Source: Chthoniobacteraceae bacterium (lineage in GTDB: Bacteria; Verrucomicrobiota; Verrucomicrobiia; Chthoniobacterales; Chthoniobacteraceae). From it: a stretch of DNA of 59,052 bases. Under the pieces are notes generated by a model. It was not told where the DNA came from, did no database searches, and was given only the letters and a program-made list of their open reading frames with translations. Of this stretch, positions 27,022 through 35,059 are shown in pieces; within the stretch, counting starts at the first letter, position 1, and the number at the start of each line of letters is the position of its first letter. The position numbers and the translations under genes were made by a program. The stretch spans positions 1-59,052 of the forward strand of contig CANFTB010000031.1 in the NCBI GenBank assembly GCA_947449735.1, given 5' to 3'.

Positions 27022-27051
27022 TCGTGTGTGTCTACATGTATACTACGGTCA
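27016..27051 (+). promoter_or_regulatory. possible promoter giving a leaderless dusB transcript
   Basis: A good -10 hexamer TATACT (27039-27044) ends 6 bp before the dusB ATG at 27051, so transcription would begin at or next to the start codon. A GGACA (27016-27020) about 18 bp upstream could be a weak -35. The region is shared with the start of the divergent MidA-like gene. The -10 is clear by eye, the -35 is poor. Confidence 0.4.
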
Positions 27052-28058
27052 TGCTGCCGTGGTTTCGCAATCGATTTCCCCTTTATCTCGCTCCGATGGC
27101 GGGAGTCACGGACTCGCTTTTTAGGGGTTATTGCAAGGAGTATGGCGCGGATGTGGTTGTGACTGAATTTGTGGCGGCTGAGGGGATTTTCAGGAAGAAT
27201 GCTCGAACGTTGGAGTACCTTGACTTTAACGATGAAGAGCGTCCGCTGGGGGTCCAATTGTTTGGCGCCGAGCCCGACCACCTGGCGAGGGCGGCGCAGA
27301 TGGTTTTGGAATGGAAGCAACCGGACTTCATTGATTTGAATTTCGGTTGTCCGGTGAACAAGGTGGTCTCGAAGAACGGGGGGGCTGCGCTTTTACGGAA
27401 CTGTCCGTTGCTTGAAAAAGTCGCCAGAGCGGTCGTCGAGGCAGTGGCGCCGCATCCTGTAACTGCAAAAATAAGGATCGGCTGGGACCAGCTTTCCGTG
27501 AATGCAGTGCAAACCGCGCGTATTTTGGAAGATTGCGGGATTCAAGCCATAGCGGTTCACGGTCGAACCAAGGAGCAGGGGTACGGGGGGGAGGCTGACT
27601 GGGAGGTGATCGCCGCGGTGGCTGCGGCGGTGGGGGTTCCGGTCATTGGAAATGGGGATCTGGCTGGGACGAGGGACTTGGCTCTGCGGCGTGCCACTGG
27701 GGTGGCGGGCGTGATGATTGGGAGGGCGGCGATGAGTAGTCCTTGGGTTTTCTCGCAGATGAAACAGTACCTGGAGACTGGGGAGATGGTTCCGGAGCCG
27801 TCCCTCGAGGAGCAGTGGAATCACATCGCGCGGCACTGCCGGGAGGCCGCGCTCCGCTCCGGTTCAGAGGAGCGAACCATGCAGTTTATGCGGTCCCGGT
27901 TGATGGCTTACTCCAGAGGGATGGCCGAGGCGAAGGAGTTGAGGCAGCGGTTTTCGAGCATCGCGTCGCTGGCGGAGTTGGAAGATTTGGCGGCCGGCCA
28001 CATCTTGCGTAACGGAGTGCTACATGGTGGTGGGGGACTTGCTGTTGGCGCGCCCTGA
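27051..28058 (+). CDS. dusB: tRNA-dihydrouridine synthase
   Basis: An FMN enzyme reducing uridines in tRNA D-loops. It is a TIM-barrel protein of about 335 residues with the family opening YLAPMAGVTDSLFRGYC, the catalytic Cys in LNFGCPVNKVVSKNGGAALL, IAVHGRTKEQGYGGEADW and the flavin-binding VIGNGDLAG. The DusB assignment rests on overall layout. The frame opens at 27024, but the ATG at 27051 (MLPWFRNRFPLYLAPMAG) is nearer the usual start. It is the first plus-strand gene after the polarity switch. A 240-bp gap to efp contains no recognisable gene. Confidence 0.9.
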   Translation: MLPWFRNRFPLYLAPMAGVTDSLFRGYCKEYGADVVVTEFVAAEGIFRKNARTLEYLDFNDEERPLGVQLFGAEPDHLARAAQMVLEWKQPDFIDLNFGCPVNKVVSKNGGAALLRNCPLLEKVARAVVEAVAPHPVTAKIRIGWDQLSVNAVQTARILEDCGIQAIAVHGRTKEQGYGGEADWEVIAAVAAAVGVPVIGNGDLAGTRDLALRRATGVAGVMIGRAAMSSPWVFSQMKQYLETGEMVPEPSLEEQWNHIARHCREAALRSGSEERTMQFMRSRLMAYSRGMAEAKELRQRFSSIASLAELEDLAAGHILRNGVLHGGGGLAVGAP

Positions 28059-28298
28059 GAAGATGGGGGCCGTGGTTTTTTGGGATTTCGAGGGCTGTTT
28101 CTCTCAGGGGATTGGTGGCCAGATGATGATTGCCGGTGTTTTGAAATTGGTGCGATGAGCTCAGGCCGGTAGTGGGTGGTGTTGGGTGCCGGCGGCAGGG
28201 TAACGCTTGCAAGGTCTCGGCGGGTGGTGGATAGTGAACTTTATATAGGCGTTTTACAGACCAAAGCGCCGTCCAGACTCTAAGAATCCCCTATTATC

Positions 28299-28856
28299 AT
28301 GGCGCAAGCGAACGATCTCAGAAAAGGTATGTGCATACGTTACAATGGCAACCCTGCCATTGTGTTGGAAGTTCAGCACCGCACCCCCGGCAACCTTCGC
28401 GCCTTCGTTCAGGCCATCATTCGCTACATTGGAACGGGGAAGTCCGCCGACACACGTTTCGGGTCCACCGACAAGGTGGAAACTGTCGAGGTACACCACC
28501 AGACTCTGGAGTTTTCTTACCGTGACCAGAAGTCCTACAACTTCATGGATCCGGAGACGTACGACACTGTGACCTTCGAGGAGGATTTCGTAGGCGAGGC
28601 CAAGGAGTACTTGACTGAGAATTTGAAGGTGGACGTCCTTTATGTCGAGGGGAAGGCCGCTAGCATTGAGCTTCCCGCATCGGTGAGTTTGCGGGTCGCC
28701 GAGTCCGCCGAAGGCGTGCGTGGAGACAGCGCGAACAATGTTCAAAAGCCCGCGACACTGGAGACCGGCAAGATAGTCAACGTGCCTCTGTTCATCAAGG
28801 AGGGGGAGTTGGTGAAGATTGACACCCGCACGGGTCAGTACATGGGGCGTGCCTAG
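28299..28856 (+). CDS. efp: elongation factor P with Asn at the loop tip
   Basis: Relieves ribosomes stalled at polyproline stretches. It is 185 residues, three beta-barrel domains: N-terminal KOW-like (LRKGMCIRYNGNPAIVLEVQ), middle (YNFMDPETYDTVTFEED) and OB (GKIVNVPLFIKEGELVKIDTRTGQYMGR). The functional loop in domain I reads HRTPGNLRAF. Aligned without gaps to E. coli (FVKPGKGQAF), the lysine that is modified there is replaced by Asn32. The Arg used in the rhamnosylated type is also not at the tip, the nearest being Arg34. None of epmA, epmB or earP is in the window. An A/T-rich stretch near 28241 may hold its promoter. Confidence 0.95.
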   Translation: MAQANDLRKGMCIRYNGNPAIVLEVQHRTPGNLRAFVQAIIRYIGTGKSADTRFGSTDKVETVEVHHQTLEFSYRDQKSYNFMDPETYDTVTFEEDFVGEAKEYLTENLKVDVLYVEGKAASIELPASVSLRVAESAEGVRGDSANNVQKPATLETGKIVNVPLFIKEGELVKIDTRTGQYMGRA

Positions 28857-28979
28857 TTTGGGTTTGCTCTAATCTTAACGGGAGGTTCGCTGCTTGTTTG
28901 AACATGAACTTCGCTAGCTGCGAGGGCTGTCGGAACTGAACGGAGGGGCCCGATCCCGCGCAGGCAGCCAAACCAGTTT

Positions 28980-30035
28980 GTGACGCGCCCAGTGAAACCT
29001 GACCCGACACCGAGACGCGAGTATCTCGAGGGACCTGGACAGGCTGCCGCGCGCGAACGGATGGAAGGTCGCTCAGCCAAGTTGCGCACAGGTGCCGCGT
29101 CTGGGGCGATTGGAGCGCACGACGAGCCGCTTCCCGGGAGGGCGGATCGCCCCGCGCCGGCAAAGCCTCCCGCACGTCCCAAGCGTGACAAGGCTTCCGG
29201 TCGGGTCAGCCCGCGGCGAGAGGTTGCTGATCCTCCGGTTCCCAAAAGGGAGCCGGCCCGGAGGGTATCCGGTTTGGGGCGGCGCGTGCGGGTGGCCTGG
29301 ATAAAGAATATTTTTGGTTTTTTTCTGTTGCCTCTAGCGTGGGTCTGGACGGTGAGTTTTGTGGGTTTGTTTGGGAAAGCGACTGTTCATCACCGGTTTT
29401 GGATGACGGAGGACTTCTGGTTTTTCGCGCTGGGAGGAACATTGTGGCTGGTGGCGTTTTCCGGAGGCCTTTATGTGAAAGGCCAGCCTCCTTTGCTGAA
29501 GTGGTATATCTTTGTGCACGAATGGACCCACGCGATCTGGGCGTTTCAAAGCAACGGTAGGGTGGACGAGATCCAAGTGAACGAGGATCACGGGCATATC
29601 CTCACGAACAAACCCACAGCGCTGGTGACGCTCGCCCCTTATTTTTATCCCGCCCCCTGCGTCGTATTAATCTTACTGTTCGCGCCGTTCGCCCTGTTCT
29701 ATCCCCTCGAGGAGGCTCCTCCGATTTTTTGGGGATTGGTGCCGCCGATGGCGATTTTTCTAGGCTTGATGGGGCTCTGCTGGTCGTTTCATTTCACATA
29801 CACGATATGGATGATTCGAAAGGGGCAGAGCGATCTTCGGATGCACGGAAACTTCTTTTCGCTGGTGGTGATTTACCTGGTAAACTTGATGGTGGTGACC
29901 GTGTTTTTGGTCGTCTCCGCGGCCGGGGTGGAGTGGAGGACGTTCTTGAGAGAACTTTTGCATCACACTGAAGATTTTAGCGACGTGGTTTGGCGGCTCC
30001 TCTGCCATGCTTGGGAGCTGTGTCTGAGCGTGTGA
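28980..30035 (+). CDS. membrane metalloprotease candidate (HEWTH, M50-like)
   Basis: Not a family I can name with certainty. It is 351 residues from a GTG (an ATG at 29061 is an alternative). Residues 1-105 are a hydrophilic Pro/Arg/Lys tail, probably cytoplasmic and disordered. About five membrane segments follow. An HExxH zinc-type motif, HEWTHAIWAF, starts at residue 180, with DEIQVNEDHGHILTNKP and LVTLAPYFYP after it. The arrangement of HExxH followed by a Gly/Asn loop and an APYFYP-like helix resembles M50B-type intramembrane peptidases. It stands alone between efp and mreB with 123- and 176-bp gaps. A proteolytic role in membrane-protein or signal cleavage is inference. Confidence 0.6.
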   Translation: MTRPVKPDPTPRREYLEGPGQAAARERMEGRSAKLRTGAASGAIGAHDEPLPGRADRPAPAKPPARPKRDKASGRVSPRREVADPPVPKREPARRVSGLGRRVRVAWIKNIFGFFLLPLAWVWTVSFVGLFGKATVHHRFWMTEDFWFFALGGTLWLVAFSGGLYVKGQPPLLKWYIFVHEWTHAIWAFQSNGRVDEIQVNEDHGHILTNKPTALVTLAPYFYPAPCVVLILLFAPFALFYPLEEAPPIFWGLVPPMAIFLGLMGLCWSFHFTYTIWMIRKGQSDLRMHGNFFSLVVIYLVNLMVVTVFLVVSAAGVEWRTFLRELLHHTEDFSDVVWRLLCHAWELCLSV

Positions 30036-30211
30036 CGTCCGGGATCGGAATGGCGTCCGATGCGATTTCTATTTTGACGATGGCGGGGCGGTGCTCCTAA
30101 GTGGAGTAGTGCCACCGAGTTTTTTCAAAATGAGATGGGGCCGCCGGTCCTTTTGCATGCTTTTTTGTCCATTGATGGCGCTTTAACAATTTTTCATCCA
30201 AGATTTTATAC

Positions 30212-31258
30212 ATGATCAACAGGGTTTTAGGGCTCTTCTCCAACGACATCGGCATTGATTTGGGGACGGCCAACACACTGGTTTACGTTAAAGACAGCGG
30301 CATTGTACTCCGCGAGCCGTCCGTGGTCGCCGTCCAGGCGGGAACGAACCGCGTCCTTGCCGTCGGGGACGAGGCGAAGCGGATGCTGGGGCGCACGCCG
30401 GGCAACATTGTGGCGATCCGACCGTTGAAGGACGGTGTGATTGCGGATTTTGAAATTACTGAGGCGATGCTGCGGCACTTCATTCTGAAGGTGCACGGGC
30501 GGCGCACTTTGTTCAGGCCGCGCCCCCGGGTGGTGGTTGCCGTTCCTTCTGGGATAACCGAGGTTGAAAAACGCGCGGTGAAGGACTCTGCGTTGAGGGC
30601 GGGAGCGCGCGAGGTGCATTTGATCGAGGAACCGATGGCCGCGGCGATCGGTTGCGGACTCCCGGTTCAGGACGCAGCCGGCAACATGATCATTGATATC
30701 GGAGGGGGGACGACGGAGGTCGCCCTGATCTCCCTGTCCGGCATCGTGTACTCCCGCTCTGTTCGGGTGGCCGGGGATGAACTGGATGAGGCGATCATCC
30801 AGTATATGAAGAGGGCGTACAATCTGATGATCGGAGAGCGCACCTCAGAGGACATCAAAATCAAGATAGGCTCCGCCTACCCCCTGGAGAGGGAGGCCAC
30901 GATGGAAGTGAAGGGCAGGGATCTGGTGGCCGGGCTGCCGAAGACGCTTACCATCACCTCCCAGGAGATCAGGGAGGCATTGCTGGAACCCATTTCCACC
31001 ATCGTGGATTCTGTCCGGGTGGCCTTGGAGCGTTGCCCTCCAGAGCTTTCCGCGGATCTTGTCGACCGCGGGCTGGTGCTTGCGGGAGGCGGGGCGTTGC
31101 TGAGGGGATTGGACAAGCTGTTGACTGAGGAGACGGGGCTGCCCGTGCATTTGGCGGAGGATCCGCTCAGTGCGGTGGCTGAAGGGACTGGCCGCGCCCT
31201 GCAGGAGCTTAACTTTTTAAAGCAGGTCGCAACCCAAACCGAGACGCGGCACCATTGA
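30212..31258 (+). CDS. mreB: rod-shape-determining actin homologue MreB
   Basis: A bacterial actin that forms membrane-attached filaments guiding side-wall peptidoglycan synthesis. It is 348 residues, normal size. It has the phosphate-1 loop [20 protein letters not shown], the MreB stretch [20 protein letters not shown], and phosphate-2 [20 protein letters not shown]. The adenosine motif is [20 protein letters not shown]. The N-terminal [13 protein letters not shown] provides the amphipathic membrane helix. It leads an mreB-mreC-mreD-mrdA-rng cluster. Confidence 0.96.
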   Translation: MINRVLGLFSNDIGIDLGTANTLVYVKDSGIVLREPSVVAVQAGTNRVLAVGDEAKRMLGRTPGNIVAIRPLKDGVIADFEITEAMLRHFILKVHGRRTLFRPRPRVVVAVPSGITEVEKRAVKDSALRAGAREVHLIEEPMAAAIGCGLPVQDAAGNMIIDIGGGTTEVALISLSGIVYSRSVRVAGDELDEAIIQYMKRAYNLMIGERTSEDIKIKIGSAYPLEREATMEVKGRDLVAGLPKTLTITSQEIREALLEPISTIVDSVRVALERCPPELSADLVDRGLVLAGGGALLRGLDKLLTEETGLPVHLAEDPLSAVAEGTGRALQELNFLKQVATQTETRHH

Positions 31259-31349
31259 TGCGTGTGATGGATCACACATCAGCTGAGCCGCTGCCGCCTC
31301 GTGGGAGGACGGGAGCTGGTCTTTTTTCCTCTTGGAAGCTGAGAAGACC

Positions 31350-32165
31350 ATGAGGCTGCGTTCAAAATTTCTTGCGACGTTCGTATTCGTGGTGGCTTTT
31401 CTGGTTCTCGTGTTAGGAGCCGGGAGTCCGGCCTCGGTGCGTAGCCTTCAGTCGTCGTTTTTGGGGTTTATCACGCCGTTTCTGAAGTCGGGATCCTCGC
31501 TGGAACGCAAGTTCATGGCGTTCCGGGAGGGGCTGAAGTCTCTTGAAAGCTTGGAGGAAGAGGGGCGGGCTCTGCGGGTGGCGAACCGGGAGCTAAGCGC
31601 TTCCAACCAGACGCTGCGGGGGATGGAGGCGGAAAACAACCGCCTCCGCAAGGCGCTGGGATACCGGGAGAGGGCGGTTTTCCGTTTGATGCCCGCCCAG
31701 ATCATCGGCCGGGATATCTCGACTTGGTTCAACCAGATCGTGATCGATCGGGGGAGCGAGGACGGCTTGCGCCGCGACATGCCGGTTCTGACCGAGGAGG
31801 GACTGGTGGGAAAGACGACGGCAGTTTCGGAGCATTCTTCGATAGTCATTTTAATTTCGGACGAGAACTGCAAAGTAGCTGCCAGCATCGAGAATTCCCG
31901 GGAACAGGGTATCGTCCGCGGCGACCGAGCCTCGAGCGGATCTGCTCCGGTGGTTTCGATGTTTTTCCTCTCGAAGCAGGCTGGATTGCAGGGGGGGCAG
32001 AAGGTGTTCACCTCTGGCGTTGGGGGGGTGTTTCCCTCCGGAGTTCTACTGGGGGTAGTGCATGATTTCAGGGTGCGGGAGTTGGATGGGGCCGCCAACA
32101 TTATGCCGGCGGTTGACCTGACGACGCTTCAGGACGTTTTTGTGGTGGTCAGTGATACCAAGTAG
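31350..32165 (+). CDS. mreC: rod-shape-determining protein MreC
   Basis: A periplasmic scaffold of the elongasome, 271 residues. It has one N-terminal membrane helix (KFLATFVFVVAFLVLVLGAG), a coiled coil (RALRVANRELSASNQTLRGM) and the two beta-barrel domains (PAQIIGRDISTWFNQIVIDR, DGLRRDMPVLTEEGLVGKTT). A TTG at 31332 would add six residues; the ATG at 31350 is used. It lies 91 bp after mreB and 6 bp before mreD. Confidence 0.92.
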   Translation: MRLRSKFLATFVFVVAFLVLVLGAGSPASVRSLQSSFLGFITPFLKSGSSLERKFMAFREGLKSLESLEEEGRALRVANRELSASNQTLRGMEAENNRLRKALGYRERAVFRLMPAQIIGRDISTWFNQIVIDRGSEDGLRRDMPVLTEEGLVGKTTAVSEHSSIVILISDENCKVAASIENSREQGIVRGDRASSGSAPVVSMFFLSKQAGLQGGQKVFTSGVGGVFPSGVLLGVVHDFRVRELDGAANIMPAVDLTTLQDVFVVVSDTK

Positions 32166-32171
32166 ATTCTG

Positions 32172-32717
32172 ATGTTCTTCGGAATTATCGTTGCCGCTCT
32201 GTTTTTCTCCATGGTCGCCCAACACTTTCTGGGTGGGATGCCGCCGTGGGGCGCCAGGGTATTTTTGATGCCGATCGTTTTTCTCTACGGTGCCCTTTCT
32301 TTTTCTTCAGTGGGAATGCTGTGTCTCGCGTTTATTGCCGGGGTGATGTGGGATCTGATGCACGCGCAGTGGGTGGAGGATGTGGTGGAATTGGGAGTGG
32401 GGTGGTCCGTTTTAGCGTACGCCATTCTGGGGGTTATCATGAGTGGGTTAAGGCCCTTGTTTCTGCGGGGACGCTGGGAGGTCCACTGTCTTTTCAGCGG
32501 AGTGGCTACCTCAGTTCTGGTCGGAATTGAGTACCTGATGATCTCGCTTCGACGGGAGCCCATCAGGTTTGAGTTTTCGCCGGAGATTTATGGCAGGATC
32601 TTCGGGGCCGGCCTCATGGCGCTGGTGATTTCACCCTTGCTGTTCTTTGTTTTGGGCTACATTTCCCGCCTGACCGGACACAAACATTACCGTCCTGAAA
32701 AGGAGGAGCTGGAATGA
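32172..32717 (+). CDS. mreD: MreD-like membrane protein
   Basis: A 181-residue polytopic membrane protein (about five hydrophobic segments, MFFGIIVAALFFSMVAQHFL first) placed exactly where mreD stands in shape operons. Its stop overlaps the mrdA start (ATGA). MreD proteins diverge strongly, so the call relies on context, size and topology. It carries IAGVMWDLMHAQ in the position of the commonly seen G(l)lxDl segment. Confidence 0.8.
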   Translation: MFFGIIVAALFFSMVAQHFLGGMPPWGARVFLMPIVFLYGALSFSSVGMLCLAFIAGVMWDLMHAQWVEDVVELGVGWSVLAYAILGVIMSGLRPLFLRGRWEVHCLFSGVATSVLVGIEYLMISLRREPIRFEFSPEIYGRIFGAGLMALVISPLLFFVLGYISRLTGHKHYRPEKEELE

Positions 32718-35020
32718 GCGCCCACGAGAATACCAGGCGGACGGGTTCCGGTCCGAATGCCGAAATGCGGGTTTACTTCATGGCCTTCATTATGGTTTGC
32801 GGCCTATCGATTCTGGTCGGTCGGTTGTGGTGGCTTGAGGTTGCTCACGGGGAGCGCTGGGCCAAGCGGATGGCTTCTCGTTCGGAGGTCACTGTGCGCA
32901 TTCCCTCGGTGCGCGGGGAAATCCGGGATCGCAATGGGATGACTCTGGTGGGAAACCGCGCGAGCTACGAGGTGGACTTTTACTTGCCAGACATGGTGCG
33001 GGGCTACAGGCAGCAGTACGGAAAGCCGCCGGTTTCGACCTACACCGCGCCTGTACGGCAGATGCTCAAGGAGAAGCGCGAGGAGGATGTTGTGCAGATC
33101 GTCAACAGCACGATTATTCCCCGTTTGGACGAGTTGCAGCTTGCGAAACCTTACAATTCCGTTCGGTTGCAGCGTCATTTTCGGAACAATACGGAGGTGC
33201 CCTTCACGTACCTCGAGGAATTGGACTTTAAGACCATCGCCCGATTTTCAGAGAATGACGTGGGTTTGCCCGGGGTCGAGATTGCGCTGCGTCCGGTGCG
33301 GCAGTACCTCTACGGGGCGCTGGGGGCGCATCTCCTAGGGTACGTCGGGGCTCCTCTCGACATCGACAAGCTTCCCGATATTCACAAATACACGTTCTAC
33401 CAGCCTGATGCGGAGGGGAAGTCGCAGGTTGAATTGAACATGGACCGCTGGCTGCGCGGCACTCCCGGCGTGAGGGTGATGCAGCGCAATGTGAAGGGTG
33501 TGATCGACAGTGAACTGCGGCGTGTGGAGCCCATGCAGGGGAACCATGTCTACCTGACGATAGACGCCCGGATTCAATACATTGTTGAACGGGCGCTTAG
33601 AGACGCAGGCGTGGGGAGGGCCGCCGCGGTGGTTGTGAATCCGGAGAACGGGGAAGTCCTGGGGATGGCTTCAGTACCTTCCTACAACCCGAATGTCTTT
33701 ATTCCCAGCATCTCCAAAGACGACTGGCAGGCGATCCGCACGGACGAGACCAATCCGCTAACCAACCGTGCCATTCAGGGATTCGCCCCCGGATCCACCT
33801 ACAAGGCGGTCTCCGCTCTTGCTGGCCTCCGCAAGGGGTTGACTGCAAAGAACACGTTTTCGTGTTCGGGAGGGGTTTCGTATGGAAATAAATTCATGAA
33901 GTGCTGGGTGATGGACAAGCATATGGCGCCGCACGGAATGCTGAGCCTGTCTGATGCTTTAAAGTACTCTTGCAACGCCTTTTTCTACCAGTGGGGTAAC
34001 GCCGCTGGCATTGACCAGATCGACGCCATCGGAGCGGCTCTGGGGCTGGGGCTCAAGAGCGGGCTGCCGTTAACCGGCGAAGATCCGGGGATTCTCCCTG
34101 GACCGGATTGGTTGAAAGCGGTGAGCCCGCAGGAGCGTTGGTCTAACGGATACACTGCGAACGTTTCGATCGGGCAGGGGTCCGTGGAGGCCTCTCCCTT
34201 GCAGATGTGCATGGTGGCGGCGACCGTGGCAAACCGGGGGCGCTGTTTTGTTCCCAAGCTTGTGTCCCGGGTGGTCGACGCCGAGGGCAAGGACGTTGTG
34301 GACCCGGACACGGGCAAGCTTGTGGCCCCCGTGGGGGCGATCCTGCGCACAGACCTGCATGATGCTGGAATTACGGACGATGAAATCGAGATGGTGCGCC
34401 GCGGAATGTGGAAAGTGGTCAACGAACCGGGCGGAACGGGGAAAAAAGCTCAGGTCAAGGGGGTGGAAGTCGCTGGGAAGACTGGGACGGCCCAGTTCTG
34501 GCGCGAGGTGGGGGGGAAGAAGGAGAAGGACAACCACACCTGGTTCATTAGTTTTGCACCATACGACAAGCCGAAGTTTGCGGTGACCGTGTTCGTGCAG
34601 GGGGCCAAGTCCGGAGGGGGGGTCTCTGCGCCGATTGCACAGAGGATTTTGGAGCAATCTCTGGCTCTGGAAAAGGGCTTTGATCCGGGCCTGACCTGGA
34701 TCGACCCGGCGGTGGGGAGTTTTGCGCAAATTGATGAGGTGAACTACAAAACAGGGCCTCAGATTGCCGGGGACGTCCCCGACCGTGAAACAGCCGACCA
34801 TCATGCGGACGTGCCTGTGAAGGCGGCCAAGAAAAAAACTCAGGAAATGCCCACTCCAGACATAAAGGCGGAGGCCGATGAAAGGGGCAGTGTGAAGAAA
34901 AAAGCGCCCGCGATGCCGGTTGAGGAGAAAAGAAGCTTCTTTGAGCGGCTCTTCCGCCCTAGAAAGACAGACTCGCCCCCAGCTACACCCCCTTCACCCG
35001 CGGGAAAACCCACCCGCTGA
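32714..35020 (+). CDS. mrdA: penicillin-binding protein 2 (elongasome transpeptidase)
   Basis: Cross-links peptidoglycan in the side wall. It is 768 residues, longer than usual. It has an N-terminal membrane helix (VYFMAFIMVCGLSILVGRLW) and a pedestal domain with RGEIRDRNGMTLV. The transpeptidase domain has the nucleophile Ser361 in GFAPGSTYKAVSAL (SxxK), SCN in KYSCNAFFYQWG and KTG in VAGKTGTAQFW. About 110 C-terminal residues are a Lys/Pro/Glu tail without a known domain. A strong GGAGG lies ahead of the ATG inside mreD. rodA, its usual glycosyltransferase partner, is not in the window. Confidence 0.94.
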   Translation: MSAHENTRRTGSGPNAEMRVYFMAFIMVCGLSILVGRLWWLEVAHGERWAKRMASRSEVTVRIPSVRGEIRDRNGMTLVGNRASYEVDFYLPDMVRGYRQQYGKPPVSTYTAPVRQMLKEKREEDVVQIVNSTIIPRLDELQLAKPYNSVRLQRHFRNNTEVPFTYLEELDFKTIARFSENDVGLPGVEIALRPVRQYLYGALGAHLLGYVGAPLDIDKLPDIHKYTFYQPDAEGKSQVELNMDRWLRGTPGVRVMQRNVKGVIDSELRRVEPMQGNHVYLTIDARIQYIVERALRDAGVGRAAAVVVNPENGEVLGMASVPSYNPNVFIPSISKDDWQAIRTDETNPLTNRAIQGFAPGSTYKAVSALAGLRKGLTAKNTFSCSGGVSYGNKFMKCWVMDKHMAPHGMLSLSDALKYSCNAFFYQWGNAAGIDQIDAIGAALGLGLKSGLPLTGEDPGILPGPDWLKAVSPQERWSNGYTANVSIGQGSVEASPLQMCMVAATVANRGRCFVPKLVSRVVDAEGKDVVDPDTGKLVAPVGAILRTDLHDAGITDDEIEMVRRGMWKVVNEPGGTGKKAQVKGVEVAGKTGTAQFWREVGGKKEKDNHTWFISFAPYDKPKFAVTVFVQGAKSGGGVSAPIAQRILEQSLALEKGFDPGLTWIDPAVGSFAQIDEVNYKTGPQIAGDVPDRETADHHADVPVKAAKKKTQEMPTPDIKAEADERGSVKKKAPAMPVEEKRSFFERLFRPRKTDSPPATPPSPAGKPTR

Positions 35021-35059
35021 CATCAAGTGCTTTCAACCTTTTTCACCAAACTTTTATCC

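Noticed and set aside
30183..30211. TTAACA and TTTATA upstream of mreB as a promoter
   Set aside because: The predicted start of transcription would fall inside the coding sequence, so the pair is probably chance A/T richness.
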